This document shows positions 61,410-64,000 of a DNA stretch of 64,000 nt, piece after piece. The notes below the pieces were generated by a model. The model was not told the DNA's origin, did not search any database, and saw only the letters and a program-made list of their open reading frames with translations. The DNA is taken from contig JANXCQ010000009.1 of the NCBI GenBank assembly GCA_025060195.1, positions 1 to 64,000 of the forward strand, written 5' to 3'. The DNA comes from Gemmatales bacterium. GTDB taxonomy: Bacteria; Planctomycetota; Planctomycetia; Gemmatales; HRBIN36. The position numbers and the translations under genes were made by a program. Position 1 is the stretch's first letter. Every line of letters starts with the position of its first letter.

Positions 61410-62348
61410 TCCGACGGAGGTTTCGTCTTCTTCAACAACCGCTGGACGGAAGAGATGTTCGAGGCGGAGCCCGCATTTCGCTTCAACACTTGGGAAGCGG
61501 GCGTGCTCGTCCATCTGCCCGATCCGGGCGTCCCCTTCGGACTCGACCTAGGCGCAATCCCACGAGACGACGCGGGGCTGAAAGAGTTGCCGGCGTTCAA
61601 AACCTTCGTCTCCCTCGACTTAGGGTTGACCGATATCACCGATGCAGGTCTAACCGAATGCACCAAGCGGAAGAATCTCACATCGCTCAACCTCTGCGAA
61701 ACCAGGATTACCGACGCAGGGCTAAGAGTATTGGCTCAACTGACTCATCTCACTTGACTCAACCAGTCCCGTACTCGAGTCACCGATGCAGGGCTCCAGA
61801 AATTATCCACCCTGAAAAACCTCACCGAGCTTGCCCTCGAAGACACGGCGATTACCGAAGCGGGGCTACCAGCGTTGACGTCGCTGCCGAACCTTACCAC
61901 GCTCAACTTGACAGACACGCGCAGCAGCGACGCGGGCTAACGCGCGTTGGCCCACCTGAAAAACCTCCCAACTCTCGGCCTAGCGCGTACCCAGATCACC
62001 GACGCAGGACTGGAGCACTTGGCCGCATTGACCCACCTCACCAAGCGAGACTTCCGCGCTACCCGGATTACCGATAAGGGACTTCACGCATCGACCCCGT
62101 TGCAGCAACTGACCGAACTTTGTCTCTCCGGTACTCCCATCACCGACGCCGGACTCAAGGAGTTGACCGCACTGGGAAACCTCACCTTACTGGACCTGCC
62201 AGAGACCGCCGTCACCGATGCCGGGCTTCCCGACTTGGCCAAATGGAAGATGCTCTTGTACGTGGTTCTGTACAAGACCAAGGTTACGGAACAGGGCGCC
62301 GCCCCACTGGAAAAATCCTTGCCCAGCTGTCAAATCTACCACTTCTAA
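61410..62348 (+). pseudogene. Leucine-rich repeat (RI-type) gene with in-frame stop codons
   Basis: One continuous frame of 'ITDAGL..L..L.NLT.L.L..T' repeats interrupted only by TGA (61755-61757) and TAA (61938-61940); another TAA at 61407-61409 precedes. Confidence 0.75.
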
Positions 62349-62407
62349 GCCCCACGCAGCCCCCTCGCGATTGAGGCTAGATTGAATTGAGCTCGCCCCA
62401 CATTTCC

Positions 62408-62780
62408 CGAAAGTATTCGGAGGCCTGGAGGCCAGCATCACACTCCTAGTAAACTGAGCTTCACCTTGCCACACGTTTGCCGAAAGTCTCCGGCGCGATC
62501 TGGGCCAGCCTCACCGCTCTCACCAAACTAGGCCTCCATGCACTCCACATGTGCTGAAAGTTTTTGATGGTGGTGGGCCAGCACCACAGCCTTTGCCAAA
62601 CCGAACCTCGCCTCGCCTGGCGGTTCCGACAACGAAAAGTTTTTGCAGCGCTGCGAGCCAAAGCCACGCTCTTGTCTAACCGAGCTTCCCCTTCGCCACC
62701 CATCTCCGAAGGTTTTGAAGGGCTATGCGCCAGCCTTACGCTTCTCATCCAACTGCGCTTTGGCGCGCCCTGGCGACCGA
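62408..62780. repeat. Imperfect tandem repeats, ~73-79 bp period, 5 units
   Basis: (C/T)GAAAGT-type starts at 62408, 62481, 62555, 62634, 62707 (spacings 73, 74, 79, 73) followed by variants of GGCCAGCxTCACxCTCxxxCxAACTGAGCTTC. Confidence 0.65.
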
Positions 62781-62861
62781 TTCAGCCGCCTGAGGACGTT
62801 GCAAAACCGTGGCCACTAACGTGCCGGCCTGGTTCCTGGCGATGGGACGAACTACGTCCCT

Positions 62862-63295
62862 AGCAAGCAAGGTCTGGAAAGTCGCGCTTTCCGACGGATA
62901 GTCCCGTTTCATGGCACTCAATATCAGACGACCAGCGCAACCAAGGGCGGGAAATTGGCGTTTTCAGATTTTTCGACCACAATTGTGGCTTTCGCCATTT
63001 CCACCGTCACCAGGATTTGCGTTTTCAGGCAGATAGTCCCCTCCCCACCGCAGCGAACCATACTGGGCGACCCTAGCAGTCCATGCCGGGAAACTAGCGT
63101 TTTGCGACGGATAGGCGCGTTTCCTTCGCGACGCGTCCTACCAGGCGACCAGGGCAAATCCCTGCGGAAGATTTTGCGTTATCAGACAAATAGGTCGGTT
63201 TCATCTAGAGCCCACCAGACCAGGCGATCAGGGCAAATCCATGCGAGAAAGTTTGCGTTTTCACAAGCATAGGTCGGTTTCATAGCAGGCGCGGC
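62862..63295. repeat. Imperfect tandem repeats, ~78-79 bp period
   Basis: ACCAGGCGACCAGGGCAAATCCCTGCGGAAGATTTTGCGTTATCAGACAAATAGGTCGGTTTCAT (63140), same again from 63219, more diverged unit from 63062; related GGAAA..GCGTTTTC..ACGGATAGTCCCGTTTCAT stretches upstream. Confidence 0.65.
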
Positions 63296-64000
63296 ATATC
63301 ACGCGAGCATCGCGAGCGACTTGGGAAACTTCGCGTGTGCAGACGGGCTATCGCCCAGCGCCGGCCAAGGTAGAACGTAATCATGGTTGCGTGGCCTTGC
63401 CAAGTTACCGCAGTGTCATCCGAGAGTCAACGCAAGGAAAGGCCGAACTCACCGCAAAATGAGCCCACTTGGATGGTCAGTCTGCCAAAATGCAGCCGAA
63501 CTCAGCATTAGGGTTAGTCCCACTGGTTGCGGGCTAGTTGCTTGCCCATGAGGTCTTCAAGGTTCCGCGATGGGACCATCCACATCATCGCGGTGATTTG
63601 CGAAGGTCGGGTAGTGTACAGCAACAAACCGGTCTGCAACGGCTGCGATGACTATTCTCTGATGACTAAGACGGCGTGTTGCCGCGTGCCATGGCGTGTT
63701 GTCGCATGCCGGTAAAAATATTGGAATGATAAGTTGGCACAAGTTGGAAAATACCGTCATTGGAGTTTTACCAAGCATGGCTGAATAAAGGCACTTAGGA
63801 GAGTCTTAGCGTTTCGCGCGGCTTTTTCGGGGATGGCCGGGGCGTCACGCCAGTAGCGTGCTTTTTAGAGTGAAAAAGTACCAAAAGCATGGGAGCCGAA
63901 CCCGCAACGGTGAGGCACGAGGAAGCATTATACGATAATTGAGATGATCAAAGTGATATAATCTTCGCGATTTAGCAAATATCCCTAAGTTGATAATATT

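Noticed and set aside
62862-63295. CRISPR array candidate
   Set aside because: Units are about 79 bp, imperfect along their length, and lack unique spacers of constant length; no cas genes nearby.

Overview
The 64-kb window looks like chromosomal DNA from a planctomycete, probably Gemmataceae-like. Signs of this are a YTV/Cys-rich wall-type protein, a PVC-type heme-binding CxxCH dehydrogenase, an N-terminal 'VERLEDRSVPAG' motif, RI-type LRRs, a large Ser/Thr kinase, and bacterial tetrahydromethanopterin genes. Most of it is housekeeping metabolism: aroK, a cysteine desulfurase, KDG kinase and KDPG aldolase, sdhBAC, a LacD-type aldolase, bioA, thiL, sulfite reductase plus APS reductase, TsaC fused to LMW-PTP, bifunctional PutA, cysC, an mch-containing C1 cluster, xylA, a Bpt/Ate transferase, a sigma-54 activator and CbiET/CobL. 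The most unusual gene is at 8007..9344. Its central segment aligns without gaps to the Lon (S16) catalytic region, keeping a Ser and a Lys 43 residues apart as in E. coli Lon S679/K722. Its C-terminus is a Rossmann-like segment with a 'DLTPGKKLM' motif resembling the CARF 'TGGTK' signature. No CRISPR array or cas gene is visible in the window. Other points of interest are decayed intergenic regions (29.0-32.1 kb, 53.7-54.4 kb, 59.6-64 kb) holding imperfect tandem repeats of about 71-79 bp, an LRR gene with in-frame stops, a frameshifted membrane-anchored protein with a decayed relative elsewhere in the window, and a left-edge CDS absent from the ORF track. No rRNA, tRNA or CRISPR array was recognised by eye. 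All family calls come from reading the translations and were not confirmed by database search.
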